Shown: positions 28,312 to 36,338 of the stretch, piece after piece
Layout of the letters: each line of letters begins with the position of its first letter
How positions within the stretch are numbered: position 1 is the stretch's first letter
From: Shewanella sp. MTB7
GTDB lineage: Bacteria; Pseudomonadota; Gammaproteobacteria; Enterobacterales; Shewanellaceae
Direction of reading: 5' to 3'
Assembly (NCBI RefSeq): GCF_027571385.1
Contig: NZ_CP085636.1
Coordinates: 124,001-188,000 of the forward strand
DNA length: 64,000 nucleotides
The notes under the pieces: generated by a model
What the model saw: only the letters and a program-made list of their open reading frames with translations
What the model was told of the DNA's origin: nothing
The model's database searches: none
Made by a program: the position numbers and the translations under genes

Positions 28312-31300
28312 TTACATTATCGAGCTTTGTACTTTACTAAAAGAAGGTATTAATTGGTCTGCCACTGCGGAGCTATCACCAACATAGCTATCCCCCCATG
28401 TTACAACCGTACCACATTCCTTCAGTGCGATAACCGATAATTCTGTTCCATATAGACTACTCACACCGGAGGAGATCTGTTCGCTAACCGTTGAAGTATC
28501 AGCCCCCCAATTGTCAATCCCCCAGAATATCAATGAACCGTCACTTTTAAATGCTGCAAACACACCTGGCTTTGAAAAGACATCGACGACATCAGAGGCG
28601 AGTTGTGAGGCAACAGCAGAAGAGCTCCCTCCCCCAGCGGCATGGCCCCATGTCACTACTGAACCATCATTTTTCAGCGCCGCAAAAGCCGTTCTATTTG
28701 AAAAAATCTCTTTTACGCCTCCTGAAAAATCCACCCATCCGCTGTTGCCACCGAATTCAGAGTTTCCCCATGTCACCACGTTGCCGTCTTTCTTTATTGC
28801 GGCAAAAGTTTGTTGATTAGAATAAATTGCCTCTACACCGCCAGAGAAGTTCACTCCTGCGCTGTTACCGCCTTGTCGTTCGCTTCCCCATGTCACCACG
28901 CTGCCACCTTTTTTTACTGCGGCAAAAGCGGTTCTAGTTGAATAAATCTTCTCGACACCGCCAGTGAAGTCTACTCCTGAGCTGTCACCGCCGTTGGTGA
29001 TATTCCCCCATGTCACCACGTTGCCGTCTTTTTTCACTGCCGCAAAGGCATAACCATTTGAATAAATCTTCTCGACACCACCAGTGAAGTCCACTCCTGC
29101 ACTGTCACCGCCGTTGGTGATATCCCCCCATGTCACCACGCTGCCGTCTTTCTTTACTGCCGCAAAGGCATTATCATTTGAATAAATCTTCTCGACACCA
29201 CCAGAGAAATCCACTCCTGCACTGTCACCGCCATAGATAGAATTCCCCCATGTCACCACGCTGCCGTCTTTTTTTAATGCAGCAAAGGCGATAGCAGTTG
29301 AATAAATCGTCTCAACCCCGCCGGAGAAGTCCACGCTCGCACTATCGCCTCCATTATTAGCATCCCCCCAGGTGACCACACTGCCGTCTTTCTTTACAGC
29401 AGCAAAGGCGGAAACAGTTGAATAAATCGTCTGGACTCCACCAGTGAAGTCCACTCCTGCACTGTCACCGCCATCGATAGACTTCCCCCATGTCACCACG
29501 TTGCCGTCTTCTTTCACTGCCGCAGCAGCTCTATCAGTTAAATATATCTTCTCAACCTTAGACACTTCATAAACACCATACTCAGCGGTCTTTTGCTTAT
29601 AAGCATCCTCACCCGTCACTTCTAGACGAATATTAAATCCAGAATCACTGGTTTGATATGTGTAAGTTGATGCAGTCCCTGCAGTTAAGCCGTTAATCAT
29701 CCACTTGTATTGGTACTTAGTTGTGTCACACGTAGTGCAAGTCACTTTGGCTGTCAGTGTACTGCCGATTGTAGGTTTACCCTCAATCGTTAGCGCAGTT
29801 ATTTCAGGGGCTTCATGTGGCTCAACATTAATGGTGATTTTCCCGTGCGCAAATTGCGTAGGAGCATGGCCATCTTTTACGGTATAAATTAGCTTATCTT
29901 GGCCGAACTTGCCCTCGATAGGTGTGTAATTAAGCGTATCACCTACTATGGTAACAACCCCTAATTCTTCACCTCGAACACTTACTAGCGTCAACGTTAA
30001 GCCATCAACATCGGTAGCGTCAGTCGATACGTTTGAGAGCCAATCAAGACGAGTAGCAAAAGTGCTGCCAGCCTCTACTCTGACAGTAAAGTCTTTCGCA
30101 ATTACAGTGTGGTCTGCATCAGGGTTCACACCTATCACAACAATTCCCTGAGTGCTTAGCTCTCCATCACTGACGGTATACGTTAATAGCGCCGTTCCCA
30201 TGAAACCATTCGGGGTGTAAGTAATCGTTTTACCAGCCAAGGTTACGGTCGCTGGAAGAGCTACTCCTTGTAAATTACTGACTGTCAGCTCACTGTTTGC
30301 TGTTTCGACGTCAGAAATGTAATCTTCTAAGTTGATGCTCACGGCTTCGTCGTGCAGTGTTGTTAGCTGGGCAATATTTGCAACCGGTGCGTTCGGGTTG
30401 TGATGAATAAACTCAACTTTAACCGTACTCATTGCTATGCCACCCTTACCGTCAGTGACTACATAGGTGAAGTCATCTTGAAGGCCTTGTGAGGGCGATG
30501 GCGGGGTGTAATTAATGACCAGTGGATTGCTTGCATCTATTGCAACTGTACCATTTTCGCCAAAAACATCGATTAGCTGTAACTCGTCATTATCTGTATC
30601 GACAACAGACGTTGTGACATCAATTAAAATAGGACGGAAGTCATTATCTAATATGTTTTTGATAACGATTGGCTTTGCGGTCGGTATCGCATTGCCTGGC
30701 GTTGAATTACTGACGGTTACGGATATTGAGCCTGCCGCGTAACCTTGCTTACCATCAGTAATGATGTAGGTAAATTGGTCTATTCCAGTGAAACTACCGG
30801 GCGTATAATCAATCGTGGTCGCGCCAGACTTTATCGCTCGGTTGTTGCTGCTGTAAATGTGAGCAATGCTCAATGTGTCGCCATCTGCATCACTGATTAA
30901 CCCGAGTGTAGCGAGGTCTATAGACCAAGTCGGGAGCGTTTTACTATCAATGTTTTGTGCAAAATCTTTTGCTACAGGAAGGGTATTAGGTATGCTTGGG
31001 TTAGCCTCTCTTGAGGTAATAACAATAGATGCGAGCGCATAACCACCTTGACCATCATCAACGCTGTATACCGCTTGGTCTACCCCTACAAAACCCGCAG
31101 GCTGAAAAGTGACAGTGTAACCATCTTCGCCTAACGTAAATCGGCCAGATGCTGTAACCAGATGTTTTATCTGTAGAGCATCGTTGTTGATATCCAAAAT
31201 GAACTGATTTAAATCAACATTAACACTTTGATTGCTTAGTGTTTCTAAGATGACATTTTTTGCAGACGGCGGCGTATTAACATCAGGCTCGCCCGTGTCT

Positions 31301-31707
31301 TTAGCGTTGATAGCAACTAGGACTGTAGATGTAGAGGTTAGCCCACCCCCTTGAATTTCATAAGGTAACGATGCGATGCCTGATGTCTTGGCTGAGTAAT
31401 CAAAACCCGTCTCTGTTTCTTGAGTGATTTCACCGAGTCCATTGCTATCTTGTACGTTAGTCAGCGCCCAAGACGATATGTTTACAGCCAAAACTGCATC
31501 AGCTACATCAACAGTCAGAGTATCACCTTCGATTAGCATAACGGCTTTAGGGAGGGCTCTTAATGATTCAGTTGTCGGAATCGTCGGTGGCGGAGTCGGC
31601 GGCGCTGGCTCATCAAGCAATCCTGAGTCATCCCCACCACACCCCATTAGCCCGAACACGAGCGAGGTGATAATCAGTGTTTTTAAATGTAATTTGTTTT
31701 TCATCAT
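28312..31707 (-). CDS. giant surface lipoprotein: cadherin-like repeats plus ten RCC1-like repeats
   Basis: About 1131 residues from an ATG with GGAG six bases upstream (31707); the frame extends to 31761. The signal ends in GLMGC, giving a lipidated Cys, then a Gly/Asp/Pro linker. About residues 60-640 are five or six Ig/cadherin-like units (PF17963 type: DVDGLTLT, YTPIEGKFGQDKLIYTVKDG and similar). One further Ig-like unit with a CTTC pair follows, then ten 40-residue RCC1-like units built on AALKKDGSVVTWG, probably a beta-propeller-like or solenoid end. Such proteins are outer-membrane or extracellular adhesins or binding proteins; the ligand is unknown. It shares its strand with the OmpA gene upstream and is cargo inside the attachment sites. 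Confidence 0.82.
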   Translation of the reverse strand: MMKNKLHLKTLIITSLVFGLMGCGGDDSGLLDEPAPPTPPPTIPTTESLRALPKAVMLIEGDTLTVDVADAVLAVNISSWALTNVQDSNGLGEITQETETGFDYSAKTSGIASLPYEIQGGGLTSTSTVLVAINAKDTGEPDVNTPPSAKNVILETLSNQSVNVDLNQFILDINNDALQIKHLVTASGRFTLGEDGYTVTFQPAGFVGVDQAVYSVDDGQGGYALASIVITSREANPSIPNTLPVAKDFAQNIDSKTLPTWSIDLATLGLISDADGDTLSIAHIYSSNNRAIKSGATTIDYTPGSFTGIDQFTYIITDGKQGYAAGSISVTVSNSTPGNAIPTAKPIVIKNILDNDFRPILIDVTTSVVDTDNDELQLIDVFGENGTVAIDASNPLVINYTPPSPSQGLQDDFTYVVTDGKGGIAMSTVKVEFIHHNPNAPVANIAQLTTLHDEAVSINLEDYISDVETANSELTVSNLQGVALPATVTLAGKTITYTPNGFMGTALLTYTVSDGELSTQGIVVIGVNPDADHTVIAKDFTVRVEAGSTFATRLDWLSNVSTDATDVDGLTLTLVSVRGEELGVVTIVGDTLNYTPIEGKFGQDKLIYTVKDGHAPTQFAHGKITINVEPHEAPEITALTIEGKPTIGSTLTAKVTCTTCDTTKYQYKWMINGLTAGTASTYTYQTSDSGFNIRLEVTGEDAYKQKTAEYGVYEVSKVEKIYLTDRAAAAVKEDGNVVTWGKSIDGGDSAGVDFTGGVQTIYSTVSAFAAVKKDGSVVTWGDANNGGDSASVDFSGGVETIYSTAIAFAALKKDGSVVTWGNSIYGGDSAGVDFSGGVEKIYSNDNAFAAVKKDGSVVTWGDITNGGDSAGVDFTGGVEKIYSNGYAFAAVKKDGNVVTWGNITNGGDSSGVDFTGGVEKIYSTRTAFAAVKKGGSVVTWGSERQGGNSAGVNFSGGVEAIYSNQQTFAAIKKDGNVVTWGNSEFGGNSGWVDFSGGVKEIFSNRTAFAALKNDGSVVTWGHAAGGGSSSAVASQLASDVVDVFSKPGVFAAFKSDGSLIFWGIDNWGADTSTVSEQISSGVSSLYGTELSVIALKECGTVVTWGDSYVGDSSAVADQLIPSFSKVQSSIM
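28345..29545 (-). repeat. tandem 120-bp coding repeats (RCC1-like units)
   Basis: About ten in-frame units of 120 bp; the CCCCATGTCACCACG segment recurs at exact 120-base steps (for example ending at 28900, 29020 and 29140). The middle seven are close to identical, the last three diverged. Confidence 0.9.
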
Positions 31708-31757
31708 TCTATTCTCCGACGCGGTCTTTTTACTATGCATCATCTTTGGTAAATACT

Positions 31758-32759
31758 TCATATAATCGTGGGTGATTTAATTTCAAACGGCTGAACAACC
31801 ATTTCCACACGTCGATTCATCGCTCGGCCCATTTCTGTGCTGTTATCTGCTACCGGCTCCGATTCGCCTTTACCCAGCACGTTAATTCTGGCCTTATTGA
31901 CCCCCTCGGTAATAAAGTAATTCGCTACCGAGTGTGCTCTTCGCTCTGACATCCACTGATTATACTTTTCAGGCCCAGTGCTATCGGAGTGCCCTGTAAT
32001 CGTGATAACCGAAGTTGGATATTGAGCTAAAAATGCCAAGGTTTTCTCAAGCGGCTTAGTGCTGACTAATTGACTTGAGTTGTGAGCGAAAATTGTATCG
32101 CTATCTACACCTGAAACAATATAGGTCTTTACTTCCACGGGTTTTTCAATAATCACTTCAACCAACTTTTCCTGAATAATTGGTTCTGGTTTTGGCGAAA
32201 AACCAAACCGCCAACTCACACCAATAGTGGCTAAGTGGTGGTCGGAAAAGCCAGCGGCGCTATCACCCAATGATTGAGTGAACTGGTATTCAGCACGTAG
32301 GGCTAGATTATCCGTCAGCGCATAAGATAGTCCTGCACCAAACACTGGTGAGAATCCATCGGTATCTACATTATTTAAGCCTTTCACATCGCCCATCCAG
32401 CCCGCACCGCCCACTTTAAGGTAAGGGTACAGGTTATCCGTTACTGGATAGCCTAAGCGTGCACTCATGACACCTTGCTGAAACTCAGCAGATATCTGAC
32501 CATTGTTGTAATTTGCATAAGCTTTACCTAAATATTGATAAGCAAGCTCAGTAGAAAAGTAGCCGTTAAACTGGTAACCAAGGTGTAGACCACCGGATAG
32601 TCGGTTTCGAGTGCTATCGTAAGACGCCTCATTGCCTCCATTAGCGTAATAGCCTTGTCCGATATCAACACCGGTATACCAAAAGTTCTCTGATGTTTCG
32701 GCAACGGCGTGCGATAAGGGCGCTCCACAACATAAAGCAAAAATAAGTGATTTTTTCAC
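31758..32759 (-). CDS. OmpA family porin
   Basis: 333 residues from a GTG with GGAGG eight bases upstream; a TTG at 32774 would only lengthen it artificially. The signal peptide is KKSLIFALCCGAPLSHAVA. An eight-strand OmpA/OMP_b-brl barrel (residues about 25-170) ends in ATIGVSWRFGF. A Pro/Glu/Lys linker leads to an OmpA-C peptidoglycan-binding domain (ITGHSDSTGPEKYNQWMSERR, GKGESEPVADN, MNRRVEM). It ties the outer membrane to murein. It sits 50 bases upstream of the giant lipoprotein gene, same strand, likely one transcript, so the two may act together at the surface. Confidence 0.88.
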   Translation of the reverse strand: MKKSLIFALCCGAPLSHAVAETSENFWYTGVDIGQGYYANGGNEASYDSTRNRLSGGLHLGYQFNGYFSTELAYQYLGKAYANYNNGQISAEFQQGVMSARLGYPVTDNLYPYLKVGGAGWMGDVKGLNNVDTDGFSPVFGAGLSYALTDNLALRAEYQFTQSLGDSAAGFSDHHLATIGVSWRFGFSPKPEPIIQEKLVEVIIEKPVEVKTYIVSGVDSDTIFAHNSSQLVSTKPLEKTLAFLAQYPTSVITITGHSDSTGPEKYNQWMSERRAHSVANYFITEGVNKARINVLGKGESEPVADNSTEMGRAMNRRVEMVVQPFEIKSPTII

Positions 32760-33565
32760 AAAACAAACCTCCAAAAAATGAATATTTTCAAATAAAACAC
32801 TGCTAAAAAAATTGACAGTAGGTCAATATATTGACAGCGGGGTGGAATGTAATCTAAAAAATATTGATTGGCTATAATATTTGCAATCAATGTCATTATT
32901 TGACTTTAATAACAATCATTTAATTAGAGGGTGGTTAATTAGTTGGTAATCAATTAATCAATTAATCAATTAATCGATAATTGGTCGGTGGTTAATTGGT
33001 GTTGTTAATACAACCATTTCGCAAGACGGCGGTAGAATAGGTATGGCTAGCAGATTTTAGCACATCGAATTTTTTAGGTTAATTAAGGTAATGTGCTTTT
33101 TTACCTTAGTTTAATTGTGCAACTTTGTGCAGTTCCAGTTTTTGCTAATATGCTCTGCAATGCCCGTCTCTTCTCGATCTTTGCGATCACTCACGATCTT
33201 TTTTACTTCACTGTTTTTATCTACACTCCACGGAAAATAGAGGGTTTTTAAATATTATCAATTAGTTAGGTAGTTTTGGTTGTATGGGTTTGATCTTTCA
33301 TTTCTGCACAAAACTGCAATTTCTTGCACACTTGTGCAGAAATATACAATCTGTTTTACCTTATTGCAGCCCATACGGGGCGTGGCTTGCAGCCTTTTCG
33401 CATAGCAAAATATTTCTGCAATTTTTTAGTGTAAAAGCCCGCAGCTTTGGGGGGGGAGTTGTGCGGATTCCGTGGGTTTTACGTGGCTCTGTAGATTCCG
33501 TGGGATGAAGCGGTGTGCTTCGCTATGATGATTTCATGCTTTATTTGATATGACGGCACACAAAC
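32760..33565. promoter_or_regulatory. AT-rich region between cargo and tail operon
   Basis: About 800 bases. It holds the cargo promoter (minus strand), a short tandem AATCAATT array near 32948-32975, and a cluster of TGCACA/TGTGCAG motifs at 33117-33342 including an 11-bp inverted repeat. A plus-strand frame at 33284-33508 has no ribosome-binding site or recognisable product and is not called. Confidence 0.5.
33301..33342. repeat. inverted repeat TTTCTGCACAA / TTGTGCAGAAA
   Basis: Perfect 11-bp arms at 33301-33311 and 33332-33342, 20 bases apart. Related TGTGCAG and TGCACA words occur around it. Probably protein-binding rather than a terminator. Confidence 0.6.
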
Positions 33566-33595
33566 AATTAGGCACGCTGTAGAGCGTGCCTAATT
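33566..33595 (-). terminator. terminator of the late tail operon
   Basis: AATTAGGCACGCT and its exact reverse complement around a 4-nt loop, 16 bases past the last tail gene. The stem is strong; the following minus-strand GTTTGTG is moderately T-rich. Confidence 0.85.
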
Positions 33596-33610
33596 CGTTT
33601 AAAGACTGGT

Positions 33611-35188
33611 TTAAATAAGAGGGGAGAGCGTGGTTTGCAGTTGCTTGGCTGTAGATGATTGCCCGGTGAAGTCACCAGCTTGAAGTGGGGCGCTGGTTGG
33701 CGTTCCTGACTTGCTAGAGGTGTGTGTGTGACTGCTGGCCGTCTTGGCCAAGGTTTCAACCACAGACATGATCTGCAATAAGAGTTGATAGATGTTGGTG
33801 TCTTTGCTGCCAGCCCAATGAGTTTTAGCAATAGACTGCCTGAGGTTAGCAACGGTCTCAAGCAACGAACCGTTCGCTAACAGCTCATAGTCCTTGTCTG
33901 TGCCAAGCTGCAGCCCTGACAAACCAAGCAAGGATAAGATGTTAGCCTGAATAACACGATGCCCTAAGCTGCTTTCAGTATCATGCCCATCAACTTGCCT
34001 CGTATGCTCTCCTAGCGTCTGATTAAGGTGATCGGTATTCAACGTCATTCCCTGACTAATGAGTGCGATTGCCTGCTCTGAATGAAGTTGCTGACTGCCG
34101 CCAGAGTCGATTCGATGGAAGCCTTCATTAAACTGAGTGAGATGGTCACCATAATCCACGCCTGGCATTGACCAGTTCAGCCCCAAGATAGTGCGCACAA
34201 ATGGCTGATGGGTATGGCCGAACGCAAAGCCCAGTTCAACCACACAATCAGTTTGAGGGTAAGCAAATTGGCCTTGGCCATGATGTGTTGCACCAGGTAG
34301 TGGAACATTGCGAAACACCGGCACTGCTGTGTTATCGCTGCCATCAGGATTAAGCAGCTGCACATCAACCCCAAATGCGGGCCGATAGGCAGTTTGGATA
34401 TGTCCTGGTGAAACCGCTTCGCCAATCGCAACCACGCGGCCCAGTAGTGCCAAATGGGTCAATGATGCCAATTCTGGAAACTGTTGTTTCATATCGCGCT
34501 GGGTGGCACTCTCCTTTTTGTGCCATTGCAGTGTTAATTGGGTACCGTCAAACAGCACGTTCCCCACTCGTTGCCCGTTGAGCATACAATCAGGGCGCAC
34601 GGCGGGCAGCATGGGGATCTGCACTCCAGTCGCTACTTTCTCGCCAGAGTAAAGACGTGGGTCTAAGTCTATAGGGCGTGTTGCCCAATGGCATTCATCC
34701 CAATCACCAAGCCAGATAGAACCATCTGGCTGACTGAACCAGGTATAACGCTTGATAGCGAACATAATGCCCAGTTGAGCCATCAGCGCGTAGCCGGTGC
34801 CGGCGTGAGTCATGTTGGCTATCTGCTTAGCTGCATCGATGTCACTGCAGCAAAACACCAACCCGGTTTGAGCCGTTATGTTATCGAGTAAGTGCTGTAA
34901 TGTCGGATGCACCATTGAGATTGGTAAGGTGCTGGCGAGGATGGCGGCAGGTTCACGTATAATTGCACGATGATACACTGCAGTCATTTGTTCCGTTGAT
35001 TCGACAAACCCTGTAAACCAAGTGCGTACTTCATCATATCCAAGTTCGATTGATAGCAGCTGGCCAACGTTTAATGCTGTGGTCGCCGTGACAACTGCTC
35101 GTCCAGCGGTGTTATTGCTGAGCATTGCTTTGATGCTGGCTATGGGGGTGACTCGCTCACCTTGTCTTAATTGTTGATGTAATCTCAC
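33611..35188 (-). CDS. baseplate hub-spike protein (gpD/VgrG-like, probably fused with gpV-type spike)
   Basis: 525 residues, last gene of the late operon. The N-terminal half reads like a late-control D/VgrG hub (SIELGYDEVRTWFTGFVESTEQ..., YHRAIIREPAAIL, HPTLQHLLDNITAQTGL). About residues 240-370 read like an OB-fold spike domain of the gpV/gp45 kind (ALLGRVVAIGEAVSPGHIQTAYRPAFGVDVQLL; YPQTDCVVELGFAFGHTHQPFVRTILG). The tail has SSHTHTSSKSGTPTSAP. No separate gpV gene was found in the operon, which supports a fusion. The four-base overlap with the upstream gene implies coupled translation. Confidence 0.7.
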   Translation of the reverse strand: MRLHQQLRQGERVTPIASIKAMLSNNTAGRAVVTATTALNVGQLLSIELGYDEVRTWFTGFVESTEQMTAVYHRAIIREPAAILASTLPISMVHPTLQHLLDNITAQTGLVFCCSDIDAAKQIANMTHAGTGYALMAQLGIMFAIKRYTWFSQPDGSIWLGDWDECHWATRPIDLDPRLYSGEKVATGVQIPMLPAVRPDCMLNGQRVGNVLFDGTQLTLQWHKKESATQRDMKQQFPELASLTHLALLGRVVAIGEAVSPGHIQTAYRPAFGVDVQLLNPDGSDNTAVPVFRNVPLPGATHHGQGQFAYPQTDCVVELGFAFGHTHQPFVRTILGLNWSMPGVDYGDHLTQFNEGFHRIDSGGSQQLHSEQAIALISQGMTLNTDHLNQTLGEHTRQVDGHDTESSLGHRVIQANILSLLGLSGLQLGTDKDYELLANGSLLETVANLRQSIAKTHWAGSKDTNIYQLLLQIMSVVETLAKTASSHTHTSSKSGTPTSAPLQAGDFTGQSSTAKQLQTTLSPLI

Positions 35189-35670
35189 AGCGCCACCTTA
35201 TTCGACCTAATCAGTGCCTGTTGAAACTGGGCTTGATCGACTTGCTGGGCAGAGCTGCTTCCTCTTTGCGTACGACTCTCCTGTTGCTCTGCGACACTCT
35301 TTACCTCACGTAAGGTAAAACTGATATTCCATGCCATTAAATTGATTTGCTCGGATAAACTGAGAGTGCCTGCAAATTTGACCTGACGGCACTTGATGAT
35401 CCTTGCTGTGCCGTTGCCAATACGAAATACTTTTCGACTGCCGTCTTTTTCTGTCATGCGGCTCAGCTCAAACAGTCGCGCGGCAGTTGCCTCGTTGGTG
35501 TAGCTCAGTTGTCCAGAGACTTTGAGCTCCATGGCTTTCACTCCTTCTTCGGCACTGTCAGCCATAGCACTTCGACCTGAAACATCGGTATCGGCGAGGG
35601 TTTGTGACACACTGAGCGTCATATTATCCAGAGGGATCCCTTCGCCATCGAGCGTGAGCATAATGGTCAT
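35185..35670 (-). CDS. phage baseplate/tail protein, unassigned
   Basis: 161 residues between the fibre accessory genes and the hub gene, overlapping both neighbours by four bases. MLTLDGEGIPLDNMTLSVSQTLADTDVSGRSAMADSAEEG... has the style of small baseplate or tail-tube-initiator proteins, and a similar protein lies here in K139-like phages as far as I recall. No motif identifies it. The C-terminus is polar (QQESRTQRGSSSAQQ). It would be a baseplate component by position. Confidence 0.6.
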   Translation of the reverse strand: MTIMLTLDGEGIPLDNMTLSVSQTLADTDVSGRSAMADSAEEGVKAMELKVSGQLSYTNEATAARLFELSRMTEKDGSRKVFRIGNGTARIIKCRQVKFAGTLSLSEQINLMAWNISFTLREVKSVAEQQESRTQRGSSSAQQVDQAQFQQALIRSNKVAL

Positions 35671-35885
35671 AGGCTTTCAAACTCCGCAATAGGGGTTGCG
35701 TTGATGATGACGCAGGCCACAAAATAATTGTGCGCCGGCAAGGTCATTGAAGCGATGGATTGCTCAAGCTGTACGGCATTCCCTGCCGATTTCCACGACC
35801 ACAATTCATGTGTGCCTGGAGCTTGATCCAATATGGCTTGATGATGCTGTTTAGCCGTGTCGATTTTATGTTTAAGTTTGGCCAA
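35667..35885 (-). pseudogene. possible C-terminal half of a frameshifted fibre-accessory gene
   Basis: 72 codons from a TTG without ribosome-binding site; the same frame is open further upstream to about 35945, with no ATG or GTG. The peptide (LKHKIDTAKQHHQAILDQ, HELWSWKSAGNAVQLEQ) is soluble and helical. The lack of a start and the 24-base overlap with the gene upstream in the neighbouring frame suggest that both were one gene of about 190 codons, now split by an indel. Confidence 0.55.
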
Positions 35886-35923
35886 TTGTTCTGCTATGGG
35901 GTTAGGTTCGGCAGCAATAGCGT

Positions 35924-36226
35924 CTAGTGCAATTGTGCTGATTGCTGTTTACGGCTAAACACGCTGTGGTGATAGGGCATTTTTCGCCAATAGTTGCTCT
36001 GTCTACTTGGCTGCAAAAAATTATCTTGCTCGAGGAGCGCTTTGATTCGAGCAGCCTCGCTATTCCACCAAGAGAAGCCGTACTCATCCTGAAATCCTGC
36101 TAGTTTTCGAGACAAACCATGAAGATCGTGAGCAAAAATAGCATGCATGTAAGCATGCCATTGTCCCGCAGGAATACGCACACTGTTAAAGGTGTGTTGA
36201 TGGGAGTTGATGAGTAATATTTGCAT
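35924..36226 (-). CDS. phage fibre-region accessory protein (N-terminal part of a probable split gene)
   Basis: 100 residues starting MQILLINSHQHTFNSVRIPAG, rich in His, Trp and Tyr. It lies right after the tail-fibre gene, where P2-like phages keep the fibre-assembly chaperone (gpG position). No family could be named with confidence. The frame ends in SRKQQSAQLH, then a stop, while the -1 frame continues for about 90 more codons (see the next downstream entry). Confidence 0.6.
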   Translation of the reverse strand: MQILLINSHQHTFNSVRIPAGQWHAYMHAIFAHDLHGLSRKLAGFQDEYGFSWWNSEAARIKALLEQDNFLQPSRQSNYWRKMPYHHSVFSRKQQSAQLH

Positions 36227-36338
36227 TGTTATATGTCTTAATTAATTTTACGCAGGATTGACCTACTGAACTGAAAACACTTTAGTGACATAAATGTGTT
36301 AGACAGGAGCCGGCAATAGTAGGTCATTGAGCAACTTC

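Noticed and set aside
28345..29545. Regular 120-bp repeats considered as a CRISPR array
   Set aside because: The repeats are in frame within a long coding sequence with no spacers of unique sequence; they encode RCC1-like units.
33284..33508. 74-codon plus-strand frame
   Set aside because: No ribosome-binding site, odd composition, and it covers the inverted-repeat cluster; treated as non-coding.
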